Shown here one piece after another: positions 44,401-52,474 of a stretch of DNA of 64,000 nt; positions within the stretch are counted from its first letter, which is position 1, and each line of letters starts with the position of its first letter. The stretch comes from Gaetbulibacter sp. S0825 (lineage in GTDB: Bacteria > Bacteroidota > Bacteroidia > Flavobacteriales > Flavobacteriaceae): positions 372,001 to 436,000 of the forward strand of contig NZ_JAATJT010000001.1 of assembly GCF_011777505.1 (NCBI RefSeq), in the 5' to 3' direction. The notes beneath the pieces were generated by a model. It searched no databases and was not told where the DNA came from. It saw only the letters and a program-made list of their open reading frames with translations. Made by a program: the position numbers and the translations under genes.

Positions 44401-45459
44401 ATGAAAAAAGTACTTTTAAGTATGGCAGCTATTGCCATGATCTTTACATCTTGTAGTGAAAATGAAAACGAAATTTCACAAGACCAAACTAATGTCGATA
44501 TGAGCGACTTTTATGTTTATACTGATGCCGACATTGATGAGAGTTCAAGATCAGCAAATAGCAAATCTTGTTATAGTATGGTAAATCTTAACCGTCAACT
44601 TAATTTAAATCCAGGACTGGAGAAAAAAATGTATGATGTTGAATATCATACAAGAAAACTTATTGCTGGTAAAGGCAAACCACCAGGAACTGGTGGAGGT
44701 GGAAGTGGCGGTGGATCTGGAGATTCCGATGTTGACGTTTTACCAATTGATGACAATCTAGGAGTAATAAATATTCCTGTATATGTCCATGTAGTCTATG
44801 CAGATGCAAATAGCATAAGTAACAGTCAAATACAATCGCAAATTAATGTATTAAATAGTGACTTTAGCAATACAAATGTAAATCAGCTACCTAGTGGAAC
44901 TACTTTTGAAAACGATGCAACAAATGCTGGTTTTCAATTTACACTAGCAGGTACATTTAGGCATAATGACAGCAGATCATCATGGGGAACTAATGATGCA
45001 GTAAAAAGCGCTTATCCTCCTGTGACACCAGAAACTCATTTAAATATTTGGGTTTGTAATATTGGCGGTGGAATCTTGGGTTATGCACAATTTCCAGGTG
45101 GAAATTCATCTACAGATGGTATTGTAGTTGGAGGTGATTATTTTGGTGTTACTTCTGGTGTTTATGGTGGTGGAAGAACAACTACTCATGAAATTGGACA
45201 CTATTTTAACTTACGTCATATTTGGGGAGATGGAAGATGTAATAGAGATGATTTTGTAGCTGATACTCCAAAGTCTGATAGATCAAATGGAGGTTGCCCA
45301 ACATATCCAACTGTACATTGTAAAGATGCTGATATGACAATGAATTATATGGATTACACATATGACTCATGCATGTATATGTTCACTGATGGACAACGTA
45401 ATAGGATGCGTGCAATTTTTGCTCCTGGTGGTGCAAGGGCGTCAATGGTTGGAAGCTAG
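44401..45459 (+). CDS. M43 (pappalysin/cytophagalysin) zinc metalloprotease lipoprotein
   Basis: 352 residues; lipobox FTSC with Cys18. After an N-terminal region and a Gly-rich linker (GTGGGGSGGGSGDSD) comes the catalytic domain: zinc-binding THEIGHYFNLRH (His263, Glu264, His267, His273), the HIWGDG extension of cytophagalysins and the Met-turn MNYMDYTYDSCMYMF. Three or more cysteines in the C-terminal part could form disulfides. Surface-exposed protease. It sits inside the suf locus, preceded by a 162-bp gap and followed by a strong terminator, so it is probably its own transcription unit. Confidence 0.9.
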   Translation: MKKVLLSMAAIAMIFTSCSENENEISQDQTNVDMSDFYVYTDADIDESSRSANSKSCYSMVNLNRQLNLNPGLEKKMYDVEYHTRKLIAGKGKPPGTGGGGSGGGSGDSDVDVLPIDDNLGVINIPVYVHVVYADANSISNSQIQSQINVLNSDFSNTNVNQLPSGTTFENDATNAGFQFTLAGTFRHNDSRSSWGTNDAVKSAYPPVTPETHLNIWVCNIGGGILGYAQFPGGNSSTDGIVVGGDYFGVTSGVYGGGRTTTHEIGHYFNLRHIWGDGRCNRDDFVADTPKSDRSNGGCPTYPTVHCKDADMTMNYMDYTYDSCMYMFTDGQRNRMRAIFAPGGARASMVGS

Positions 45460-45484
45460 TTATTTTTTTAAATAAATAAAATTT

Positions 45485-45512
45485 AAAGACGCCAACTTTG
45501 GCGTCTTTTTTG
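45485..45512 (+). terminator. Terminator of the M43 protease gene
   Basis: Ten-base-pair stem AAAGACGCCA / TGGCGTCTTT with a four-base loop and a following T run. Confidence 0.88.
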
Positions 45513-45543
45513 TACCTTAAATTAAAACTTATATTCATAAATA

Positions 45544-46002
45544 ATGAAACTACTATTTACAATATTCTCTTTAATTCTTATCCCAAAAGATTGTAATAAT
45601 CTATCTTCAAGTTTTAAGGAGTTACAAAAACGACAAGACACGATTACAATTACATACCTAGCAGTTTCAAGAGGTTTTTTTGAAGAGATTTCAGTGTCAA
45701 ATAATTCTTTTAGCATTTGTAACGATCTTAATAGAAAAGAGTATAAAACTTATGAATGTTCTAAAAAAGACTGGAACGAAAGTTTAGAGTTGCTGTCTAA
45801 AATTAATATTCAAGAGTTGCCAAAACTAGTAGCACCAACGTCTATGAGACAATATGATGGCGCAGCTCATGCAACACTTATTATTAAGGATGGTGATAAT
45901 AAAATAAAGTCAAATACATTCGATCATGGTCATCCACCAGAAGAAATTAAAGCATTAGTAGAAAAGCTTCTATCTTTTAAAAAAATAGCCACAAAACAAT
46001 AA
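45544..46002 (+). CDS. Hypothetical protein in the suf locus
   Basis: 152 residues. The N-terminus (MKLLFTIFSLILIPKDC) is a hydrophobic segment that may be a signal or lipoprotein leader, since a Cys follows at position 17. Middle part (TITYLAVSRGFFEEISVSNNSFSICND...SKKDWNESLELLSKI) and the conserved-looking AAHATLIIKDGDNKIKSNTFDHGHPPEEIKALVEKLL give no family I recognise. It lies between the terminator of the protease gene and the promoter of sufE. Confidence 0.6.
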   Translation: MKLLFTIFSLILIPKDCNNLSSSFKELQKRQDTITITYLAVSRGFFEEISVSNNSFSICNDLNRKEYKTYECSKKDWNESLELLSKINIQELPKLVAPTSMRQYDGAAHATLIIKDGDNKIKSNTFDHGHPPEEIKALVEKLLSFKKIATKQ

Positions 46003-46009
46003 GGAATTG

Positions 46010-46017
46010 TATTTTTG
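46010..46017 (+). promoter_or_regulatory. -7 promoter box TATTTTTG of sufE
   Basis: Perfect TAnnTTTG, 16 bases before the GTG start at 46034, so the downstream suf genes have a promoter of their own. Confidence 0.55.
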
Positions 46018-46033
46018 CATAAAATAAATTACT

Positions 46034-46456
46034 GTGACAATTAAAGATATACAAAACGACATTATTGAGGAGTTCTCCATGTTTGACGACTGGATGCAAC
46101 GTTATGAGTATATGATAGAACTTGGCAAGTCTTTACCATTAATTAACGACCAGTACAAAACCGATGATAATATTATTAAAGGATGTCAAAGTAAAGTTTG
46201 GGTTCATGCCGAAATGAAAGATGATAAAGTGGTTTTTACTGCCGATAGCGATGCCATTATTACAAAAGGCATTATTGCCATTTTAATTAGAGTATTCTCA
46301 AACCAAACACCAAAAGACATTATTGAAGCTGAGACAGCTTTTATAGATGAAATAGGGCTTAAAGAACATTTGTCTCCAACTAGAGCTAATGGGTTGGTAA
46401 GTATGATAAAGCAATTAAAAATGTATGCCATAGCATATCAAACACAAGTAAAATAA
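46034..46456 (+). CDS. sufE: Cysteine desulfuration protein SufE
   Basis: 140 residues, initiating at a GTG. The acceptor Cys51 lies in IIKGCQSKVWVHAEM, the hallmark of SufE/CsdE. It takes the persulfide sulfur from SufS and delivers it to SufB. The stop codon overlaps the sufT start by one base. Transcribed from the box at 46010. Confidence 0.94.
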   Translation: MTIKDIQNDIIEEFSMFDDWMQRYEYMIELGKSLPLINDQYKTDDNIIKGCQSKVWVHAEMKDDKVVFTADSDAIITKGIIAILIRVFSNQTPKDIIEAETAFIDEIGLKEHLSPTRANGLVSMIKQLKMYAIAYQTQVK

Positions 46457-46782
46457 TGAGTACAACACAAATAGATGTAAACGCCTTGGGCGAAAAAATA
46501 GTTAGAGTAATAAAAACCATATTCGATCCAGAGATTCCTGTAGATATTTATGAGTTAGGATTGATATATGATGTTTTTGTTAACGAAGATTATGAAGTTA
46601 AAATTTTAATGACCTTAACAACTCCTAATTGTCCTGTAGCAGAAACGTTGCCAATGGAAGTCGAAGAAAAAGTAAGGTCTATCGATGAAGTAAAAAATGC
46701 AGAAGTTGAAATTACTTTCGATCCACCTTGGAGTCAAGATTTAATGAGCGAAGAAGCTAAATTAGAATTAGGGATGCTATAA
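46456..46782 (+). CDS. sufT: SufT-like protein (DUF59/MIP18 family)
   Basis: 108 residues. The DUF59 core shows IFDPEIPVDIYELGLIYDV and the single conserved Cys in LTTPNCPVAETLPMEVEE, with the closing ITFDPPWSQDLMSEEAKLELG. Members assist Fe-S cluster maturation or transfer. Overlaps sufE by one base, hence translationally coupled. Confidence 0.92.
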   Translation: MSTTQIDVNALGEKIVRVIKTIFDPEIPVDIYELGLIYDVFVNEDYEVKILMTLTTPNCPVAETLPMEVEEKVRSIDEVKNAEVEITFDPPWSQDLMSEEAKLELGML

Positions 46783-46785
46783 TTT

Positions 46786-47298
46786 ATGGCAGAAGAAATA
46801 ATAAATCGCGTCGCGAATAGTAAACTTGTAACCATCGATTTGGAAGACTATTATCCTAAAGGAAAGCGTGTGCTTTTGGATATTAAAGATTGGCTATTGG
46901 AAGGTTTAGTACTTCGTGAAAAAGAGTTTAGACAACAAGCGAGCGAGCATAATTGGGAGCAGTATAAAAATAGTTTTGTTGCTTTACATTGTTCAACAGA
47001 TGCTATTGTTCCTGCTTGGGCTTATATGTTGTTATCAACCTATTTAGAGCCTTATGCTATTAAAACTGTTATAGGAGATTTAAGCACTTTAGAGACTTCA
47101 ATCTATCAAGATATCATCTCAGAATTAGATGTTTCTGAGTTTGAAGACAAACCTCTTATTGTTAAAGGGTGTTCAAATAAACCTATTCCAGACAATGCCT
47201 ATATTCAACTTACAACAAAGTTAAAGCCAATTGCTAAATCTATTATGTATGGAGAAGCTTGCTCATCGGTACCACTTTATAAGAAACCAAAATCTTAA
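46786..47298 (+). CDS. DUF2480 family protein
   Basis: 170 residues, three bases after sufT. Recognisable DUF2480: RVANSKLVTIDLEDYYPKGKRVLLDIKDWL..., LHCSTDAIVPAWAYMLL, and VKGCSNKPIPDNAYIQLTTKLKPIAKSIMYGEACSSVPLYK. No catalytic motif known to me. It occurs with suf genes in many Bacteroidota, so a role in cluster assembly or in using the same substrates is inferred from the neighbourhood. Cytoplasmic. Confidence 0.85.
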   Translation: MAEEIINRVANSKLVTIDLEDYYPKGKRVLLDIKDWLLEGLVLREKEFRQQASEHNWEQYKNSFVALHCSTDAIVPAWAYMLLSTYLEPYAIKTVIGDLSTLETSIYQDIISELDVSEFEDKPLIVKGCSNKPIPDNAYIQLTTKLKPIAKSIMYGEACSSVPLYKKPKS

Positions 47299-47382
47299 AA
47301 ATGTTGTGACTTACCAAACATTTTTGGGTCTTAACTATAATTCTAAATAAAAAAATCTACAAAAACAATTAACTTAAATCGA

Positions 47383-48288
47383 ATGAAAAAAATAGTATTA
47401 TTAGCCGTTTTCTTTTGTGGTATAGCTTTTACACAAGCACAAACAAAGGAAGAGTTAAAAGCACAAAAAGCCGAAAAACAAGCCGAAGCTGATGCTGCTC
47501 AAGGAGAAGCAAATGCCATTCAAGCGCAAATTGATGCCTTACCAGGTTGGAGAGTTGGTGCCTTTGGAACTATTGGCGGAAGTCTATCCAATTTCAAAAA
47601 CTGGTACTCACAAGGAACACCAAATAACTCCTCAGGGAATATTGGTTTTACTGTAAATGGGTATGCAAATCTTATTGAAGATACATTCTTTTGGAGAAAC
47701 TCTTTATCTACCAATTTAAATTGGGTAAAACTAGATGACAAAGACAATTCCTTAGATGATGACAGTTTTAATCCAACGACAGATGTGTTTAATTTATCAT
47801 CACTTTACGGTAGAAAACTTAGCGAAAAATTTGCTATATCTGGATTGGCAGATTATAGAACGACGCTTTTAAACAATTTTAACGACCCAGGTTATTTAGA
47901 CCTTGGTGTTGGAGGTACATGGACTCCAGTAGAAAACTTAATTGTGGTTATTCACCCATTAAACTATAACTTTGTGTTTAGCAGTGGCGACACCGTATTT
48001 GACTCTTCAATGGGTGCTAAAATTGTTGCCGATTATACAAGACAAATTGGAGCTATCAATTTTAAAACTAACTTCTCAACATTTCAAAGTTATAAGTCTG
48101 GAGACTTATCTAACTGGACGTGGACCAACTCTTTTGGATACACGTTGTGGAAAATGATTGGTGTTGGTTTTGATTTTGGTTTAAGAAGCAACCAACAAGA
48201 AGCAGCTAATTTTCAAGGTGTTGCTTTAGAAGACGCCGATAACGACTTACAAAGTTATTATACGTTTGGATTGAACTATAAGTTCTAA
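47383..48288 (+). CDS. DUF3078 outer-membrane protein
   Basis: 301 residues with signal peptide (cleavage near FTQAQ), a short helical stretch (KEELKAQKAEKQAEADAAQGEANAI), then the DUF3078 barrel beginning WRVGAFGTIGGSLSNFKNWYSQGTPNNSSGNIGF and ending in the aromatic TFGLNYKF. Outer-membrane beta-barrel of unknown role. Its place after DUF2480 in the suf locus recurs in related genomes as far as I recall. Confidence 0.85.
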   Translation: MKKIVLLAVFFCGIAFTQAQTKEELKAQKAEKQAEADAAQGEANAIQAQIDALPGWRVGAFGTIGGSLSNFKNWYSQGTPNNSSGNIGFTVNGYANLIEDTFFWRNSLSTNLNWVKLDDKDNSLDDDSFNPTTDVFNLSSLYGRKLSEKFAISGLADYRTTLLNNFNDPGYLDLGVGGTWTPVENLIVVIHPLNYNFVFSSGDTVFDSSMGAKIVADYTRQIGAINFKTNFSTFQSYKSGDLSNWTWTNSFGYTLWKMIGVGFDFGLRSNQQEAANFQGVALEDADNDLQSYYTFGLNYKF

Positions 48289-48308
48289 TCAAACACACAT
48301 AATTTAAA

Positions 48309-48340
48309 TAAAAAAAAGCCGCATATTTCGGCTTTTTTTT
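48309..48340. terminator. Bidirectional terminator between DUF3078 gene and hflX
   Basis: Stem AAAGCCG / CGGCTTT with A run before and T run after; the T run reaches the hflX stop codon. Confidence 0.85.
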
Positions 48341-49553
48341 ATTCGTATGTTTCGTCGTAATCTGGATATAAAAATTCATTATAAGGAAAACGCTGTACAT
48401 GAATTTTTCTAACTTCATCATACACGCGTTTTTTAAAATCCTCTAAATTTTCTTTATTTAATGCCGATATAAATAAGGCGTTATCACCAATTTTAGCCAT
48501 CCATGTGTTTTTCCATTCTTGCAACGAATAGTTCGCTTTTGTTCGTTCGGCAATTAAATCGGTATCATCAAAAGGTTCTGCTTCATAAGCATCTATTTTA
48601 TTAAATACCATGATGGTTGGCTTATCATCGCTTTTAATATCAGTTAAAATATTTTGTACCGATTCTATATGCTCTTCAAAGTTTGGGTGCGAAATATCTA
48701 CGACGTGCAACAATAAATCGGCTTCGCGAACTTCGTCTAATGTACTTTTAAAGGATTCTATTAATTGCGTTGGTAATTTTCTAATGAACCCAACCGTATC
48801 ACTCATTAAAAAAGGCAAATTCTTAATCACTACTTTTCTAACTGTGGTGTCTAAGGTTGCAAACAATTTATTTTCGGCAAATACTTCAGATTTGCTAATC
48901 ACATTCATAAGTGTAGATTTTCCAACGTTGGTATAACCTACCAAAGCCACTCTAACCAATTTACCTCTATTGCCACGCTGAACTTCCATTTGCCTATCTA
49001 TCTTCTTGATTTTGGCTTTTAGAAGTGCAATTTTATCTCGCACAATACGTCTATCTGTTTCTATTTCGGTTTCTCCAGGACCACGCATTCCAATACCACC
49101 TTTTTGTCTTTCAAGATGCGTCCACATCCCTTTTAAACGAGGTAACAAATATTGACATTGTGCCAATTCTACTTGTGTGCGCGCATAACTGGTTTGTGCG
49201 CGTTGGGCAAAAATATCTAGGATTAAATTTGTTCTATCAAGTACCTTACAGTTAAGTATCTTGCTAATATTTCGTTCTTGTGCTGGCGATAATTCGTCAT
49301 CAAAAATGGCAGTTCCTACCTCATGCTCTTCAATATAATGCCTTACATCTTCCATCTTTCCAGTTCCTATAAAAGTTTTAGGATTAGGCATGTCCATTTT
49401 TTGAGTGAAACGTTTTAAAACGTCTCCTCCTGCTGTATAAGTTAAAAACTCCAACTCATCTAAATACTCTTTAGATTGCTCTTCGTTTTGATCTTGAGTA
49501 ATAACTCCTATTAAAACTGCTTTTTCTAACGCTGTGTCTTTCTTTTCTATCAT
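48339..49553 (-). CDS. hflX: GTPase HflX
   Basis: 404 residues. N-terminal HflX domain (LDELEFLTYTAGGDVLKRFTQKMDMPNPKTFIGTGK) and glycine-rich linker (KGGIGMRGPGETEIETDRR), then the G domain with G1 LVGYTNVGKST, G3 SDTVGFIRKLP, G4 NKID and G5 ISA. Ribosome-splitting/rescue GTPase, linked to heat and other stress. A TACCTTTG box lies 11 bases before its ATG (49565-49572, minus). Confidence 0.96.
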   Translation of the reverse strand: MIEKKDTALEKAVLIGVITQDQNEEQSKEYLDELEFLTYTAGGDVLKRFTQKMDMPNPKTFIGTGKMEDVRHYIEEHEVGTAIFDDELSPAQERNISKILNCKVLDRTNLILDIFAQRAQTSYARTQVELAQCQYLLPRLKGMWTHLERQKGGIGMRGPGETEIETDRRIVRDKIALLKAKIKKIDRQMEVQRGNRGKLVRVALVGYTNVGKSTLMNVISKSEVFAENKLFATLDTTVRKVVIKNLPFLMSDTVGFIRKLPTQLIESFKSTLDEVREADLLLHVVDISHPNFEEHIESVQNILTDIKSDDKPTIMVFNKIDAYEAEPFDDTDLIAERTKANYSLQEWKNTWMAKIGDNALFISALNKENLEDFKKRVYDEVRKIHVQRFPYNEFLYPDYDETYE

Positions 49554-49564
49554 AAATTGAGTTG

Positions 49565-49572
49565 CAAAGGTA
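49565..49572 (-). promoter_or_regulatory. -7 promoter box TACCTTTG of hflX
   Basis: Perfect TAnnTTTG on the minus strand, 11 bases before the ATG; leader expected to be about five nucleotides. Confidence 0.55.
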
Positions 49573-49645
49573 CAAATAGAAATGCAGATTATAATTGTAG
49601 TTCGGCTAATAAGATTTTAGTATTTTAGGCTCATATTTGAATTAA

Positions 49646-50590
49646 ATGATAACACCCTACCATACCATTGCTTTTTATAATCTTGAAAACTTATTTGATA
49701 CGTTTGATGATAAATTCACATTCGATGATGATTTTTTACCTAACTCGGAAAAAAATTGGACTGAAAAACGCTATCGAAAAAAGGTAAGGAAATTAGGGTA
49801 TGCCATTTCTAATATTGGTGTAAAAACATCGAAAAAATATCCAGCAATTGTTGGCTTAGCTGAGGTTGAAAACAAACTGGTAATTGATGACCTTCTAAAT
49901 TCTAAATTTTTAAAAGATAAATCTTATGATTATGTACATTATGACTCTCCTGACGAACGAGGTATAGATGTCGCAATGATTTATGACACGACTGTTTTTG
50001 AGGTTATTAATACCGAAGTTTTTCCTTTAGATCTTTTTGATGAAGATGGTAGCAGAGATTACACTAGGGATATTTTAATGGTTGAAGGCAAATTAAATGA
50101 CGAACTTATGTACTTCGTAGTTAACCATTGGCCTTCACGACGACAAGGAGCCGAAGAAAGTGAGCCAACACGACTTCTAGCTTCAGCCAAAGCACTAGAA
50201 GTTATCTCTAAAATTAAAAGTGGCAACCAACAGGCTAAAATAATCATTATGGGTGATTTTAATGATGGCCCTTTAAATAAAAGCGTCAAACAATTAGTTC
50301 ATACTGAAGATTTGTTTAACCCTATGGAAGAGCTTAAATCGTTTTTTAGAGGTAGTTTGAGTCATCGTCGTCAATGGAATTTATTCGATCAAATATTATT
50401 CACAACAAACTTTTTTGAATATCAAAAAGGAGAACACAGTTTTTCTAAAGCTGATATTTTTGACAGGGAATTTTTAAGGCAATATAAAGGCAAGTATCGA
50501 GGAAACCCTTTTAGAACATTTGTTGGCCGAATATACAAAGGTGGTTATAGTGATCACTTTCCTGTGTATATTCATTTAAAACGCTCTTAA
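49646..50590 (+). CDS. Endonuclease/exonuclease/phosphatase family protein, cytoplasmic form
   Basis: 314 residues without a signal peptide. EEP-fold motifs: IAFYNLENLFDT at the N-terminus, metal Glu in LAEVENK, HWPSRRQG, GDFNDG, NLFDQIL and the final SDHFPVYIH with the catalytic Asp-His. A paralogue with a signal peptide is at 55361. A box-like CATATTTG (one mismatch to TAnnTTTG) ends six bases before the ATG. Family members cleave phosphodiester or phosphomonoester bonds in nucleic acids or lipids; the substrate here is unknown. Confidence 0.85.
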   Translation: MITPYHTIAFYNLENLFDTFDDKFTFDDDFLPNSEKNWTEKRYRKKVRKLGYAISNIGVKTSKKYPAIVGLAEVENKLVIDDLLNSKFLKDKSYDYVHYDSPDERGIDVAMIYDTTVFEVINTEVFPLDLFDEDGSRDYTRDILMVEGKLNDELMYFVVNHWPSRRQGAEESEPTRLLASAKALEVISKIKSGNQQAKIIIMGDFNDGPLNKSVKQLVHTEDLFNPMEELKSFFRGSLSHRRQWNLFDQILFTTNFFEYQKGEHSFSKADIFDREFLRQYKGKYRGNPFRTFVGRIYKGGYSDHFPVYIHLKRS

Positions 50591-50961
50591 AACTTATCTA
50601 GGAGCAATACAGAAAGCGCTATACACCCTAGAGGCAACAGCCAAAGTACCCAAATATTATAAGAGCCATGTTTTTTTTTGGATTTGGCATTTACTACTAA
50701 TCTCCTTTTTCCCGAATACACCATCCAGTTTTTAAAATAAATAATAACCGAGGTTATGACAAATAATGTCCATGCATTAGAAGACGACATGGTTTCAACT
50801 TTCATTTGCTTAAAAAATTCAGAGAAAAAAACACCCAACAATAATAATAAAGAGCATTGTAATAAAGACATATAGAATACAGCTATAGTATTAGCTTTTC
50901 TTTTAAATCTTGGCTTGTAATGATTGAAAATGTTTAATGCAAATTGATCAAAAATTGTCAT
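50587..50961 (-). CDS. Small membrane protein, unknown function
   Basis: 124 residues with three likely membrane helices (about 30-48, 63-80 and 103-120: YMSLLQCSLLLLLGVFF, AWTLFVITSVIIYFKNWM, YNIWVLWLLPLGCIALSVLLL) and a basic loop (KRRLVVNAKSKKKHGS). No recognised family. It lies downstream of, and on the same strand as, the DUF5689 lipoprotein gene but behind a terminator. Confidence 0.65.
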   Translation of the reverse strand: MTIFDQFALNIFNHYKPRFKRKANTIAVFYMSLLQCSLLLLLGVFFSEFFKQMKVETMSSSNAWTLFVITSVIIYFKNWMVYSGKRRLVVNAKSKKKHGSYNIWVLWLLPLGCIALSVLLLDKF

Positions 50962-50974
50962 AAATAGGTCATTA

Positions 50975-51006
50975 AAAAATAAGGTCTGCCTTTAAAAGCA
51001 GACCTT
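50975..51006 (-). terminator. Terminator after the DUF5689 lipoprotein gene
   Basis: Nine-base-pair stem AAGGTCTGC / GCAGACCTT with an eight-base loop, followed by a T run on the minus strand. Confidence 0.8.
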
Positions 51007-51029
51007 AAAAGTATAAAATATAATTAGGA

Positions 51030-52439
51030 TTAGTTTGTTCCTAATACTCTAAAATCTTCAACATGATAAGCACCGTCTAATTGGGTATCTGTTCCAGAAC
51101 CCACTACTTTAAATGCAACATAAAGAGTTCCGGTATAAGATGAAATGTCTATTAATCCAGAATCTTGAAATGAGTACCACGAATCGCTTTGCTTAGCTAA
51201 ATTAGCTTCAATTGGTTGCCAAGTAGCAGCTAACACATCTGTGCCATTAAAATCGGTAGACACAAACACTTCTAATGTATTGTCTGGAGAATCTAAATGG
51301 TGTTGAGCTGTTTGGAAATTTAAAAACTCATTACTTTGAGCATCCATATCAATTCCTGGAGATATTAACCATCCAATATTAACATCGTCGCCTGTAAAAT
51401 AACCGCTAAATTCTGCATAACCATTACCGCTAAATACTTGTTCTGTCCAAAGTTCTCCACCAACTTCAGCAAAATTTGTCCAACCTGGTAGGTCTAAATT
51501 TGTATTATCAACAGCTGCATCAAAATCTTCTTCATAAATAACTGTAAAGTCATTAATGTTTAATGGCTCGCATTTTGAATCTGTTAAATTAACATCATCT
51601 AGACTATTTAAAACCATGACTATATTACTACCATTAAATGTTTTACTAATTACACCAGCAATTGTTCCGCCAGCATCTGTTGTAAGAATTACATTTTTAA
51701 AACTTGCAAATGAACTTGTTTCTAGTGGAAAATTAACATAGCTAAATCCTTCGCAGCTTTCCATCATTCTTGAAGTATCAAAATCATCACTCTCATCTAC
51801 ATATGATTCTCCTTCTAAACTATTTGGAAATTGTACGTTTTCAACCATTACAAACATTCCAACATGAGAATCATTAATTTGAGAAAACGTTAATACTTTT
51901 GGTGAAATAGTTTCTGTTACTTCTGATCTAAAAACATGCTTCGGAATTTGGTTAGCGGTAATTTCTTCTATCTCTTCACCATCATCACTAGGTTTGCCAC
52001 CTATACCAATAACATCATCACCTGAACGTGTTTCACCAAGATATAATCCTTTTAAATTAATATACACTTCGCGCCCAAAATTAAATTGATTGTAAGAATC
52101 GGTTAAATTTAGCACCACTTTTAAAGCTGAAGTTGGGTTTGTAGGATGGTCTTGAATAAAAAATTCTTTGTAAAAATTCCCTGTAGCATCCGAGGAGCTT
52201 ACATATCCTTTTACATAAACATCCGATACTATTTCAGTTGCTTGACGAAATACAAATTGGTCTTTTAATTCGGCTATCGTCATTGGTGTTGCTGAACTAG
52301 AAAGTAATGCTGCTAATCCTTGGTTATTTTCATCGCCTAAAGACGTTGGCACTGTAAAGTCATCGTCTTGAACACAAGAAACCATAGCTGAAGTCGCTAC
52401 AGTAACCATTATTAAAGTTAATATTCGATTGAATTTCAT
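51030..52439 (-). CDS. DUF5689 lipoprotein with choice-of-anchor J C-terminus
   Basis: 469 residues from MKFNRILTLIMVTVATSAMVSC (lipobox AMVSC, Cys22); an upstream in-frame ATG eight codons earlier would give a poorer signal peptide. Residues ~50-270 are DUF5689 (TPMTIAELKDQFVFR...VSDVYVKGYVSSSDATGNFYKEFFIQD...VYINLKGLYLG), an OB-fold-like domain. The last ~180 residues (IYEEDFDAAVDNTNLDLPGWTN...LISPGIDMDAQSNEFLNFQT...YVAFKVVGSG) are a choice-of-anchor J jelly roll. It follows the TonB receptor gene after 35 bp, taking the place a SusD-like protein would have. Surface ligand-binding lipoprotein is inferred. Confidence 0.85.
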   Translation of the reverse strand: MKFNRILTLIMVTVATSAMVSCVQDDDFTVPTSLGDENNQGLAALLSSSATPMTIAELKDQFVFRQATEIVSDVYVKGYVSSSDATGNFYKEFFIQDHPTNPTSALKVVLNLTDSYNQFNFGREVYINLKGLYLGETRSGDDVIGIGGKPSDDGEEIEEITANQIPKHVFRSEVTETISPKVLTFSQINDSHVGMFVMVENVQFPNSLEGESYVDESDDFDTSRMMESCEGFSYVNFPLETSSFASFKNVILTTDAGGTIAGVISKTFNGSNIVMVLNSLDDVNLTDSKCEPLNINDFTVIYEEDFDAAVDNTNLDLPGWTNFAEVGGELWTEQVFSGNGYAEFSGYFTGDDVNIGWLISPGIDMDAQSNEFLNFQTAQHHLDSPDNTLEVFVSTDFNGTDVLAATWQPIEANLAKQSDSWYSFQDSGLIDISSYTGTLYVAFKVVGSGTDTQLDGAYHVEDFRVLGTN

Positions 52440-52474
52440 TGTTTGTGATATTATATTTTTCATAATTATTTTTT

